Origin: CANMXU01 sp052030545
Lineage (GTDB): Bacteria > Pseudomonadota > Gammaproteobacteria > Enterobacterales > Alteromonadaceae
DNA: 64,000 nt
Assembly (NCBI RefSeq): GCF_052030545.1
Contig: NZ_JBPDIH010000007.1
Span: 186,001 to 250,000, forward strand
Direction of reading: 5' to 3'
The notes under the pieces are model-generated. The model was not told the origin of the DNA, searched no databases, and saw only the letters and a list, made by a program, of their open reading frames with translations. Position numbers and translations under genes: made by a program. Below, piece after piece: positions 35,702 through 45,000 of this stretch (positions are counted from its first letter, which is position 1; each line of letters begins with the position of its first letter).

Positions 35702-38323
35702 ATGAAAAATATAAAATCAATTTCACAAGTCGCTTTACTAATATTACTTGTCGGCCTAACAAGCGCTTGTAATAGTGATTCGACACATCAACCGTCAATT
35801 CCTGGCAAAGCACAAGAAGGTAGTACCGGCACGATACTTGACGAATTTGATTTATCAGGCGTACTTTATTCTGCCGCAACACAATCGTTTATCATTGATG
35901 AAAGTTTTACTGATAGTCTGATTGTACAACAAGGTAAAGCGCTTACAGTTTTTGGTACCGCTCAGCCTGGCACCTTAGTCGCGATCAAATTACAAAATGA
36001 TCATTCGATACCAGATAACGACAAAGGTTTTGTAAAAGTATCAGCCAAAGGGACTTGGGAAATTAGTCTACCAAGTAGACCGTTAAGCAGCGATACTTAT
36101 ACCTTAACCCTTGCCAACGATAGCTTTGAGTCAACCCTAGCTAACATTACCTTTGACAATGTTGCCACGGGGACTATCGTTGATGAATTTGATTTATCAG
36201 GCATTGCGTATACGCCGGCAAGTCAAGATATTACTTTGCATTCACTGATGGCAAGCAATGCCATTTTTCAACAACAAAAACCTATTCGTGTATTTGGCCA
36301 AGCGCAAGCAAATACTGTAGTGGCGGTGAAATTAATTAAAGACTCAGACGGCTCTGAAGCGGGTAAAGGCTATACTGTAGTTCCTGAAAGCGGTGAATGG
36401 CAAATTAGTTTACCTGCACTTTCCGCATCATATGAAAGTTATACTTTGGTGGTCGCTGATGACGCTCAAGAATATCTACTAGAAAATATTTTGATTGGTG
36501 AAGTTTGGGTAATGAGTGGTCAGTCAAATATGGAATTAAAAGTCAGCCAAATGGAAGGTGGCGAAGAACTTATGGCATCAATAGATGAAGCCAATATCCG
36601 CATTTTTCATCAAGCGGTGTCTATGGGAAATGCTAACTTTCCATTTGAACCACAATTTGATGTATTAGATGGGAAGTGGACTATTGCCAATTCACCTGGA
36701 GGCGTTCAAGACAGTTCTGCGATTGGTTTGGTCTTTGCACAAAAAACCTTGGCGGCCTTTTTAGCGCGTGGCGAAAATGTACCGGTAGGGATTTTAAATG
36801 CACATCGTGGTGGCAGTAAAATTCAAGCATGGTTACCACGAGATGTTGCTAAAAACGCCCTTGAAATTAGCAATTATATTACAGCTCAGCAAAACCAATA
36901 TATTGACAATAAGTTCTTTACCGTTGATGACCAAGCTGACTGGAATAGTCATGATTGGGACAACTATGTGCAAACATCTGCGCTTTTTAATCAAAAGCTG
37001 GCACCACTTACTCATTTCAATGTTAAAGGAGTTGCTTGGTATCAAGGAGAAAGCGATCCTGTACGCGAGGCGAATGTCTATAACCTGAAAGCGCTGATTG
37101 ACTCTTGGTCCGCATTGTTTAATGACTCTGACGAATTACTTGATTTTGCCTTAATTCAGTTAGCACCATATAACGGACAAGATCCGATGTTAGATGAGCC
37201 GACTAACTATGGTCAATATCTAGGTTTTGCTGATCATAGGCTGGCACAGTTAGATGTGATCAGTGATTTGAAATATGCTGATAAAGTACGTTTAATTCCT
37301 ATTTACGATGTTGGTTTACAGTGGGAAACCGATGAAAGCATTTTTCAATGGAAAGACCCCATTCATCCTTTAGATAAAGCACCGGTTGGTGAGCGTTTAG
37401 CTAATATGCTTTTTCATTCTGTGTATCAAGATGATGACCAATTTTTAGCGCCTGTGTTTAATGACTTGGTGGTCTCTGATGATGCGATTATTGCTAATTT
37501 TAATCGTTCCGGTGAAGGACTCACCTTGTTTAAAAACCAAGAAAGCGGTGTTGATACCGTCAGAATTAGTAACCGTATTGGTCAAACAAAAACAGTACCC
37601 GCAACAATCGTTAATACTAGCTCAATCGCGGTTTCTGCTGACGATATCGCTGCATTGGGGATGGATATAAACTCGGTAAGCCAATTGAGTTACGGTTACT
37701 TATCTCGTAATGAAAATAGTAACTTGGCGAGTAGTGTCGGCACGCCAGTATTGCCATTTCTGGCTGAGACAGGCTACGTAGGCGGTGAAAATGTACAACC
37801 GCTAGTATTGTTTTCTGACATGTTAACTGATTGGCGTTTATCAGCGGCATTTACTAGTGCAATCACCGAAGAAGTTGTTGATGATGAGCCAATGTATGGC
37901 AAAGTGATTGAGCATACTTATGTTGGCAATCAAGTTGTTAGTGCCTTTTCGGCAGACTACGTCATGAATTTATCAGACTATATCGGTGGTACCTTAGAAT
38001 TTGATCTTAAAGTGATTAGTCAGCCAGATAACGACGCTAATGCTTCATGGTTTATAAAAATTGATTGTGGCTGGCCTTGTGGTACCGGTGATGTGCCAAT
38101 TAGTAATAGTGAAGAAGGGCTAAATCCAACTGTTGGCCAATGGCAGCACTATACCTTTGATATTGATTACTTGTTGGGTCTGCCCGGCGGTGTTGAATCG
38201 AATGCCTTACCATTAAATATTTCAGCGGTTGTTTCGCCTTTTACTGTATTTCCTGCTTGGGGAGCCAACCAATCAGGTACTATTTTTAGAATAGACAATA
38301 TAGTGTATTCAAAAGACGACTAA
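35702..38323 (+). CDS. Lipoprotein SASA-domain esterase with C-terminal CGWPCGTG domain
   Basis: An 873-residue lipoprotein (lipobox LTSAC, Cys23). Two tandem N-terminal beta domains (about 45-155 and 160-265) each begin with GTI-DEFDLSG; the first looks like a duplicate of the second. The SGNH catalytic domain (about 265-660) has MSGQSNME (Ser275), GVAWYQGESDP and KDPIHPLDKAPVGERLA as the His block. A C-terminal domain (about 700-873) has IEHTYVGNQVVSAF and FIKIDCGWPCGTGDV, homologous to the three repeats of the GH26 enzyme. The shared module suggests both enzymes hold the same polymer at the cell surface, so this is a probable mannan/glucomannan acetyl esterase acting outside. Operator at 35627; terminator behind. 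Confidence 0.82.
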   Translation: MKNIKSISQVALLILLVGLTSACNSDSTHQPSIPGKAQEGSTGTILDEFDLSGVLYSAATQSFIIDESFTDSLIVQQGKALTVFGTAQPGTLVAIKLQNDHSIPDNDKGFVKVSAKGTWEISLPSRPLSSDTYTLTLANDSFESTLANITFDNVATGTIVDEFDLSGIAYTPASQDITLHSLMASNAIFQQQKPIRVFGQAQANTVVAVKLIKDSDGSEAGKGYTVVPESGEWQISLPALSASYESYTLVVADDAQEYLLENILIGEVWVMSGQSNMELKVSQMEGGEELMASIDEANIRIFHQAVSMGNANFPFEPQFDVLDGKWTIANSPGGVQDSSAIGLVFAQKTLAAFLARGENVPVGILNAHRGGSKIQAWLPRDVAKNALEISNYITAQQNQYIDNKFFTVDDQADWNSHDWDNYVQTSALFNQKLAPLTHFNVKGVAWYQGESDPVREANVYNLKALIDSWSALFNDSDELLDFALIQLAPYNGQDPMLDEPTNYGQYLGFADHRLAQLDVISDLKYADKVRLIPIYDVGLQWETDESIFQWKDPIHPLDKAPVGERLANMLFHSVYQDDDQFLAPVFNDLVVSDDAIIANFNRSGEGLTLFKNQESGVDTVRISNRIGQTKTVPATIVNTSSIAVSADDIAALGMDINSVSQLSYGYLSRNENSNLASSVGTPVLPFLAETGYVGGENVQPLVLFSDMLTDWRLSAAFTSAITEEVVDDEPMYGKVIEHTYVGNQVVSAFSADYVMNLSDYIGGTLEFDLKVISQPDNDANASWFIKIDCGWPCGTGDVPISNSEEGLNPTVGQWQHYTFDIDYLLGLPGGVESNALPLNISAVVSPFTVFPAWGANQSGTIFRIDNIVYSKDD

Positions 38324-38352
38324 AACACTTGTACTTTAAGTGGTTGAGATTT

Positions 38353-38387
38353 AAAAGGTAGTTACTTTTATGGTTGCTGCCTTTTTT
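38353..38387 (+). terminator. Rho-independent terminator after the esterase gene
   Basis: AAAAGGTAGTTAC (38353-38365) pairs with GTTGCTGCCTTTT (38373-38385) through two G-U pairs and one mismatch, and a six-T run spans 38382-38387. It marks the end of the mannan locus. Confidence 0.75.
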
Positions 38388-38563
38388 GAATGCCATTGGT
38401 TAAGTTATGCTTATATCTTAATAGCTGGTGATGGAATGGAAGCCATAATTAATTTTATTAAGGGCATATATTTATTTGCTATGCACTAGGAGATTTTTAT
38501 CATAAAAGGTGTAAAATAATTTAATAGATTATTTTTACGACTAATCAGTCATCAGTAGGGCAT

Positions 38564-39535
38564 ATGTCAATTGCAAATCAATTATCATTATTTATCGATG
38601 TCGTGCAGCAGGGCTCTTTTTCTAAAGCTGCAACCTTACTTGATATGGACAACTCTTCTTTATCAAAACAAATTAAAAAGCTAGAAGCAAGTTTAGGCGT
38701 TCAGTTAATAAACCGTTCTACGCGCTCATTCGCGTTAACCTCAGCCGGAGAGGAAATATTTAAGCAAGCGCAATTACTTAGCGAGACTTTAGAGCATATA
38801 TATAATATTGCTGATTCGTATCAAGTAAACCCCAAGGGGCACATCAGAATTGCCTCATCCATCGCTTTTGGTCAAATGTATCTTCAGCCAGCGATTACTC
38901 GTTACTTGAAAAAATTTCCTGAAGTTAAAATCACCTTGTCATTGGATGATAAGAGAAACGACATTATTGCGGAACATTTTGATTTAGCCTTTCGAATAGG
39001 AAAACTTGCTGAGTCTAATTTAATCGCCAAAAAAATAGCCAATACCAATTTTGCTATTGTTGCCTCTGAAGACTTTGTCGAACAGCATGGCTACCCCAAA
39101 ACTCCAGAGGAGTTGGTTAATCTTCCTGCGGTTGTTTATAGTAATACCCGTGTAACCCTTGACCAAATGGAGTTAAGTGAATCGCCTACCAGTAGTCAGT
39201 TCAAGAGTTATCGTATGAAAGGTAACTTTAAAGTGAGTGATGTTAAATCAATGGTCGACGCAGTAAGAGCGGGACTTGGCTATACACTTATTGATTTATT
39301 TAATTTAGAAAAGCCAATAAATGAATTAAAACTGGTGCCGTTATTAACTCACTACAAGCTATCAATGATGGATACTGGTATCTTTGCTGTTTACCCGCAT
39401 AGAAAACAAACACCGTTAATTACCGAGTTTATTCGAGAGCTGCAAAGCTACATCGGTAGCCCTCCTTTTTGGGAAAGCCACATTCCTAACTATAAAAATT
39501 TATACCCAATAAAGAAGGGGAAATCATCGTTATAG
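38564..39535 (+). CDS. LysR-family transcriptional regulator
   Basis: A 323-residue LysR regulator: winged HTH at residues 1-62 (FIDVVQQGSFSKAATLLDMDNSSLSKQIKKLEASLGVQLINRSTRSFALT), then a two-lobed effector domain (about 90-300). It resembles the CrgA/DmlR group, whose members often control quinone, aldehyde or organic-acid responses. Its 3' end overlaps the end of the convergent STAS-like gene by 6 bp. The most obvious targets are the four convergent minus-strand genes including a nitroreductase, although LysR proteins usually face divergent targets. Nothing divergent is close: 240 bp upstream is the end of the mannan locus. AGGG ribosome site. Confidence 0.88.
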   Translation: MSIANQLSLFIDVVQQGSFSKAATLLDMDNSSLSKQIKKLEASLGVQLINRSTRSFALTSAGEEIFKQAQLLSETLEHIYNIADSYQVNPKGHIRIASSIAFGQMYLQPAITRYLKKFPEVKITLSLDDKRNDIIAEHFDLAFRIGKLAESNLIAKKIANTNFAIVASEDFVEQHGYPKTPEELVNLPAVVYSNTRVTLDQMELSESPTSSQFKSYRMKGNFKVSDVKSMVDAVRAGLGYTLIDLFNLEKPINELKLVPLLTHYKLSMMDTGIFAVYPHRKQTPLITEFIRELQSYIGSPPFWESHIPNYKNLYPIKKGKSSL

Positions 39536-39916
39536 TTGTTGCTCTATCCAGATTTTTGCTTCATTAACTTCTGTAAAAAAGGCATGGTTAATTGAATATT
39601 TTGCATAACATCGTGACAGCTGTTGTTTTATAAATGAATGATAAATCGATTCAACAACAATCGCCGAAACCGACAAACCATTGTTAATTCTATAATCTAA
39701 CGTATGGCAAAGCGCTTGTTCGGCTTCTGGCGTAAAAAGGCTCATCTCTTTCATTATGATTAATTGTTGCCAGTTTTTATGCGTTAATTCGCTGATATAA
39801 CTTTTAAGCTCTGCGTGAAAGTTATCAATGACTTCTTTATTAAATGGACCTGTTGCCTCAATTTTGAGGCAGTCGCCATTATTCTCAATCAGGTAATTTC
39901 CATGAGCGGCAAACAT
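39530..39916 (-). CDS. STAS-like (SpoIIAA-like) small protein
   Basis: A 128-residue cytoplasmic protein without signal peptide or membrane segment. The alternation of strands and helices (GDCLKIEATGPFNKEVIDNFHAELKSYI, then WQQLIIMKEMSLFTPEAEQALCHTL, SVSAIVVES, HAFFTEVNEAKIWIEQQL) fits the SpoIIAA-like/STAS fold found in many marine gammaproteobacterial proteins of unknown role. It is last in a minus-strand series with a MoaF-like protein, a tandem ABM protein and a nitroreductase, and overlaps the LysR gene tail to tail. Function unknown; the fold assignment is moderate. Confidence 0.6.
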   Translation of the reverse strand: MFAAHGNYLIENNGDCLKIEATGPFNKEVIDNFHAELKSYISELTHKNWQQLIIMKEMSLFTPEAEQALCHTLDYRINNGLSVSAIVVESIYHSFIKQQLSRCYAKYSINHAFFTEVNEAKIWIEQQL

Positions 39917-39954
39917 ATTTCATTATCCTTTAATATATTGTTTGGATTACGAAT

Positions 39955-40362
39955 TTATTTAGCAGTTTTATTCACCGAGACTATTTTAGCCCCGTGAAAA
40001 TGCACTGTTTCACCTTGTAAAATGGCACTTCCATATAATAAATTTGAATTGAAATTAATATGTAAAGTCACGTAATCGCCGTAACCTTCTTCAAACCAAG
40101 CAGCTAAATAAATATTTTCACTCACCTCAAACGCTTTATAAGGGAATGGCCCCCACCAAACATCGGGTCTTGAGCCGGTTAAATACTGATAGCTTATTCC
40201 TGCTGGTTCAAACTTTAAGTGATAAGAGCGGCCGCTAGTGTAGTTATAGGCAATAGACATACCATCAAGTTTATTTGTTGATGCCGCTAACTCATTTGCT
40301 GTGGTAAAGCTTGAGAGTAATGCCAAGCAAGTTATAAGTAATAATTTAGTTAAGGTTTTCAT
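39955..40362 (-). CDS. Secreted small MoaF/lipocalin-like protein
   Basis: A 135-residue exported protein (signal peptide 1-22 ending FTTA). The mature part is a single beta barrel with the pattern LDGMSIAYNYTSGRSYHLKFEP...WWGPFPYKAFEVSENIYLAAWFEEGYGDYVTLHINFNSNLLYGSAIL. This recalls MoaF N-terminal domains and phenolic-acid-decarboxylase-like calycins. Such folds bind small hydrophobic molecules; no catalytic residues can be claimed. It is 27 bp downstream of the ABM gene and 38 bp upstream of the STAS-like gene on the same strand, so co-transcription is likely. GAGAG ribosome site. The function remains unknown. Confidence 0.6.
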   Translation of the reverse strand: MKTLTKLLLITCLALLSSFTTANELAASTNKLDGMSIAYNYTSGRSYHLKFEPAGISYQYLTGSRPDVWWGPFPYKAFEVSENIYLAAWFEEGYGDYVTLHINFNSNLLYGSAILQGETVHFHGAKIVSVNKTAK

Positions 40363-40388
40363 TAAAACACTCTCTTTTGTTATTAAAT

Positions 40389-41030
40389 TTATGCAATACC
40401 TATTTCAGTCACGAAATTCATGTATTGCTCTAACTCGCCAATAACTGCTTTGTGCATTAATTCTCCTGTTTCAACTGCATAAGGTTGATTGAAGTGAATA
40501 TCCCAAACATCAGACTCTTTTCGCCAGTGCTCGTAAACAGCTAGAGTGTCTTCTTGTCCTTCAACGGTGTATAAGTCAAAAATAATACACCCTTCTTCTT
40601 CTGTGCGAGTGCAAGTCACATGTTTATTGAATTGCGCGAGTAATTGCTCTCGGTAATCAGGTTTTATTTTGAAAATAAAGAAAATAATAAATAAATCATC
40701 TTCATCATTTGCACTTTTAGGGTTTTTCTCGTGTAAAGGTGCTGGATTGGTGTCAGTTAATTTCATCACTTGCGGAGCTGAATTTGAAGCACCGCTAAGC
40801 AAATTTATTAAATGTTTAGCTGATGATTGGTTTGTTTGAGTATTCATTGCTTCAATACTGTTAAAACGCTGATAAATAAAAAATTTAGAGGGTTGGTTCT
40901 TGTCTTGAAATAAGCTGAATTCAAGGCATTCCTCATTCTTTTCTATATTTTGCTTTTCTGCAATAAGCGCTGTTTTAACATTGTCAATGTACTCAGTTTT
41001 AATATCGAATTTTATAATTTGTGTGATCAT
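40389..41030 (-). CDS. Tandem antibiotic-biosynthesis-monooxygenase (ABM) domain protein
   Basis: A 213-residue protein made of two ferredoxin-like ABM domains. Residues 1-95 contain IIKFDIKTEYIDNVKTALI...CLEFSLFQDKNQPSKFFIYQRFNS, and residues 110-205 IFFIFKIKPDYREQLLAQF...GCIIFDLYTVEGQEDTLAVYEHWRKE. The second copy is closer to the family consensus. Single-domain ABM proteins (YgiN, PG130-type) oxidise quinols or aromatic compounds, or act in redox stress. Fused pairs form an internal dimer. It lies between the nitroreductase and the MoaF-like gene, 71 bp from the former. A role in handling quinones or reactive carbonyls with NfsB is reasonable but inferred. Confidence 0.75.
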   Translation of the reverse strand: MITQIIKFDIKTEYIDNVKTALIAEKQNIEKNEECLEFSLFQDKNQPSKFFIYQRFNSIEAMNTQTNQSSAKHLINLLSGASNSAPQVMKLTDTNPAPLHEKNPKSANDEDDLFIIFFIFKIKPDYREQLLAQFNKHVTCTRTEEEGCIIFDLYTVEGQEDTLAVYEHWRKESDVWDIHFNQPYAVETGELMHKAVIGELEQYMNFVTEIGIA

Positions 41031-41101
41031 CTGAATGCCTACTTAGAAAAAATAATCTTCATTTAATGACTTAACCGTTACCTTGAAAGGTCAACTTACT
41101 A

Positions 41102-41770
41102 TTACACTTCAGTGATAATATCCGAATATGGTAAACGTGATTTAGGCAATGCGGCATTGAAATCATTTTCAGCGTCGCTATAACCCAGTGTTACCACAAA
41201 TAAACTTGTTAAACCTTTTTCAGTTAAACCAAACTCTTTATCAAGTATTGACGTATCAACTCCTTCCATAGGTGTTGCATCAATACCAAGCGCTGCTACA
41301 CCTAATAAAAATTGACCTAAATTAAGGTACACTTGCTTTTCCATCCAATGGTTTACGTCGTTAAATTTCTCTTTATGTAAATTGATAAACATTTTTCGAC
41401 CAGCATCCATACCGGCTTTAAATGTTTCAGGATCGCCATCAAAACGGCCATCTTTTTCTTCTTGTAAAAGTAACTGCTGTAAGTGCTCTTCGTTGGCTTC
41501 TTGGCGGCTCGAAAAAACAACAACATGAGAAGCTGAACGAATAGAGCTACTATTAAAAGGGTAGGCTTCATCAGTTGATTTTGCGACCCTTTCTTTCCCC
41601 TCATCAGTTGAAGCAATGACAAAATGCCACGGTTGAACATTTACACTCGATGGGCTGTAACGTAATAACGCCTTAATTTTATCAACATTTTCAGGAGAAA
41701 TTTTCTGATCTGCTTTATAGGCTTTTGCTGACTGTCTGTTTTTTGCATAATAAGTAATATCGTTTTTCAT
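41102..41770 (-). CDS. NfsB-type oxygen-insensitive NAD(P)H nitroreductase
   Basis: A 222-residue flavoprotein of the NfsB/dihydropteridine-reductase group. The N-terminal FMN-binding YYAKNRQSAKAYKAD and LRYSPSSVNVQPWHFVIAS are diagnostic, as are the central HWMEKQVYLNLGQFLLGVAALGIDATPMEG and the C-terminal VVTLGYSDAENDF with the Arg after it (LPKSRLPY). It reduces nitroaromatics, quinones and related electrophiles with NAD(P)H in the cytoplasm as a homodimer. It is the first gene of the minus-strand series ending at 39530. AAGGG ribosome site. The LysR gene at the other end of the series is a plausible controller. Confidence 0.9.
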   Translation of the reverse strand: MKNDITYYAKNRQSAKAYKADQKISPENVDKIKALLRYSPSSVNVQPWHFVIASTDEGKERVAKSTDEAYPFNSSSIRSASHVVVFSSRQEANEEHLQQLLLQEEKDGRFDGDPETFKAGMDAGRKMFINLHKEKFNDVNHWMEKQVYLNLGQFLLGVAALGIDATPMEGVDTSILDKEFGLTEKGLTSLFVVTLGYSDAENDFNAALPKSRLPYSDIITEV

Positions 41771-41964
41771 GATGTTGGCCCTTGGTTAATTTATGCACTG
41801 AATTATGAAGGATACTGACATGAAGTAAATGGCGTAAAATTCAAATTATTATGGATAAATCCATCCATAATCTATTTCATGCTGCTTTATCACTAAAGCT
41901 GTTGAACTAAGGGAGAAGACAGGAGACTGACTGCAATATGCCTTGAAATTGAAAGAGGTTAATG

Positions 41965-41994
41965 ACAAACACCTGCTATTAAACAGGTGTTTGT
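41965..41994. terminator. Hairpin behind the hybrid kinase gene
   Basis: ACAAACACCTG (41965-41975) is the exact complement of CAGGTGTTTGT (41984-41994), giving an 11-bp stem with an 8-base loop, 40 bp after the kinase stop on the minus strand. A U run is lacking. A diverged copy lies at 12402-12433 behind the kinase fragment. Confidence 0.55.
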
Positions 41995-42035
41995 GAAGTG
42001 CGCATAGTCAGGGGCGAAGGAACTGTTATCTGTAT

Positions 42036-45000
42036 TTAGCTCCTGATAATATCCTTCATTTTTGTTAATGCCTCATCAAAGTTATAGGCATCAACCAAGG
42101 CTTCAATTTCTTTTAATGGTGCATGGTATTTTGTATTCACCATCTTAGGTAGCAGCTCAATAATAAAATCGGTTGCCTCGGTATCATAATCATCTAAAAG
42201 CGTAGTTAATTGCGCAAATAAAGCATGAATATCATCTGATGATAAGGCCGATGCGCCATTTTCTTTAATGTCGTTTTCATTTTGGCTCTCGCTTTGTTCA
42301 TCGTTTAATGCTGCTAAGCTATTTAAGACAATGGCTAATTCACTTTCAACAACTGTTAACAATTCATCAATGTTGTTTGTTTTGTCTAAACACCCTTGTT
42401 CGAGTTTTTCCGCAGCGCTATAAACGGCGGTTGCGCCAATAGTACCGGCAGTGCCTTTTAAGGTATGAGCACAGCGCTGGGCTGCGCTTTCATCCGCACT
42501 GTTTTGAGCACTAGAAAAATCTTCATGAAAGTTCTGCTGGCCTTGATAAAAACGTAATAATAGCTTTTTATACAAGCTGTTATTGTTCTGGGTGGTTTTA
42601 AGACCGGCGCGAATATCTATGCCCGCAAGTGGCGGAATTTCATCGCTAATGGCATTATGTTGCTTAGCTTTATTTGCTTTTGCACTTTCTGCACTTTCTG
42701 CTCTTTTTGCGCTTTCTTCACTTGGGGTGATCCATTTCGCCATAGTGGTAAACATTTCTTTAATGTTGATTGGTTTTGAGATGTGATCATTCATGCCAAC
42801 CGACTTTACATGCTCTTTGTCTTTTTCCATGGCGTTGGCGGTCATGGCAATAATGGCTAAGTCTTTAAATGCTGGATTTTGGCGAATATATTGTGTCGCG
42901 GTGTAACCGTCCATAACAGGCATTTGACAGTCCATTAATACGCCGTCAAAGCTTTGCTCGGCGAGTAAATCTAACGCTTGTTGGCCATTTTCCGCAAGGG
43001 TAACTGTTAGCCCGTTTGTTTCCAATAATTCGGTGGCGAGTTCTTGGTTAATGTCATTGTCTTCAACTAATAATACATGAGCGCCATTTAACTGTGCAAA
43101 AGCCTTATTGAGATCGGAACTCTGTTCGTCAACCACTTTGTGCTGCACCACTTCTTTACCCATGGCGCTCATCACTGCGTCAAAAATGCTCGAAGAGGTA
43201 ATGGGTTTGGTTAAAAAGTCGCTGATGTTAAGATCTTTTGCCGCGTCACTGGCTTCGTCTTTACCGTAGGCTGTCACCATAATAACCACCGGTGGCGTGC
43301 TAATTTTTTCATTGTTTTCAATGGCGCTGATGGTTTCAATGCCGTCCATGCCGGGCATTTTCCAATCGATAAAGGTTAAGTCGTATGGCACCAAATTATT
43401 GGCTTGCTCTAATAGGGCAATGGCGGTTTCACCGCCGGCGGCTTGGTCGACTTTAAAGCCAAAGCCAGCAAGCATGGCGCTGAGCAATTCGCGCGCGGTT
43501 GCGTTGTCATCAACAATTAGTACATGCAAAGCGCCAAGTTCTTTGTTTAATGGTGGCGTGGGGCTAGGCAAGCTGTTTTGAATACCTAGTTTTATCGTGA
43601 AGGTGAAAGTACTGCCTTTGCCCAATTCACTGTCTAACCAAATATCGCCATGCATTAACTCAACTAAGCGTTTTGAAATCACTAAACCTAAACCGGTGCC
43701 GCCATATTTTCGGGTAGTTGATGTATCGGCTTGTGAGAAAGAGCGGAACAATTTGCTTTGTTGCTCTTCACTCATGCCGACGCCGGTATCTTGTACCGAG
43801 AATTGGTAAATGACTTCTTGATTATCTAACTGCTTAACTTCTTCTACAGCAATTAACACTTCGCCGCCTTCATCGGTGAACTTTATCGCGTTATTGCCTA
43901 AGTTAATTAAAATTTGCCCAAGGCGCAGTGGATCGCCAATGAAACTTGCCGGCAAGTTTTTAGGTATTTTAAATAATAACTCAAGCCCTTTTTCTTCGGC
44001 TTTTAGGCCAACTAAGCTGGCTAAGTTTTCAAACACATCTTCAAGCTTAAACTCCACCTGTTCAACATTCAGTTTACCGGCTTCGATTTTAGAGAAATCG
44101 AGAATATCGTTAATTATCCCCAGTAATGATTCGGCGCTGCGATGTACTTTTTCGATGTAATTACGCTGCTTTTTGGTTAAGTCGGTTTGCAACGCCAAAT
44201 AACTCATACCAATTACGGCGTTCATTGGTGTGCGAATTTCATGTGACATATTGGCGAGAAAATCACTTTTAGCGCGGGTTGCTTCTTCAGCAGAATTTTT
44301 AGCAACCGCTAACGCTTGTTCGGCTTTCTTGCGTTCCTCAACTTCGTCTTTTAGCGCTTCCATTTGCGCGGAAATTGACTTTTGAATATCGTTAAATGAA
44401 CTGGCGAGTACGCCAAGTTCATCGTGGCTATCTACTAATATCGCTTGTCCGGTTTCACCGCGCACTAAGGAATATGCGGCAGTAGTGAGTTTTCGAATCG
44501 GCAGTGATACCGCGCGACTAATGACAATGGCGGTGAATAAACCAAAGAAAATAGCGACCGCTGAAAAGACCATGAAAAATAAGGACGTGCTTTCAAAGTT
44601 TTCTTGGGTTTTAGGACCAAGGGTGTCTTGTTTTTCTTTAATAGCCAATTTTAAGCGTTCAATTTGCTCGGCTACTTTGGGACCAATGCGGTTGAGCTCG
44701 TATTTGATGATCATATTGCGCTGTGTGATCATGGTATAAACTTCATCGAAGGCGGTTAAATATTCTGATTGCAGCTCTTTTGCTTCAATAGCAATGTTTT
44801 GTATTTCTTGAGATTTAACCGACTCGATTAATTTACCGGCATTAACTTCCATTTCGCGAAATTCGCTCATTGCACGGGTGCGGTTAGCTATTTTATTATC
44901 TAATAAAAAACGATTGGCGTAGAGTCGCCCTAAGAGTAGGTTTCTTAAGGTTAAACTGGCGGTAACGGTTGAGTGGTCATCATCGGCATCAACCGCCTTT

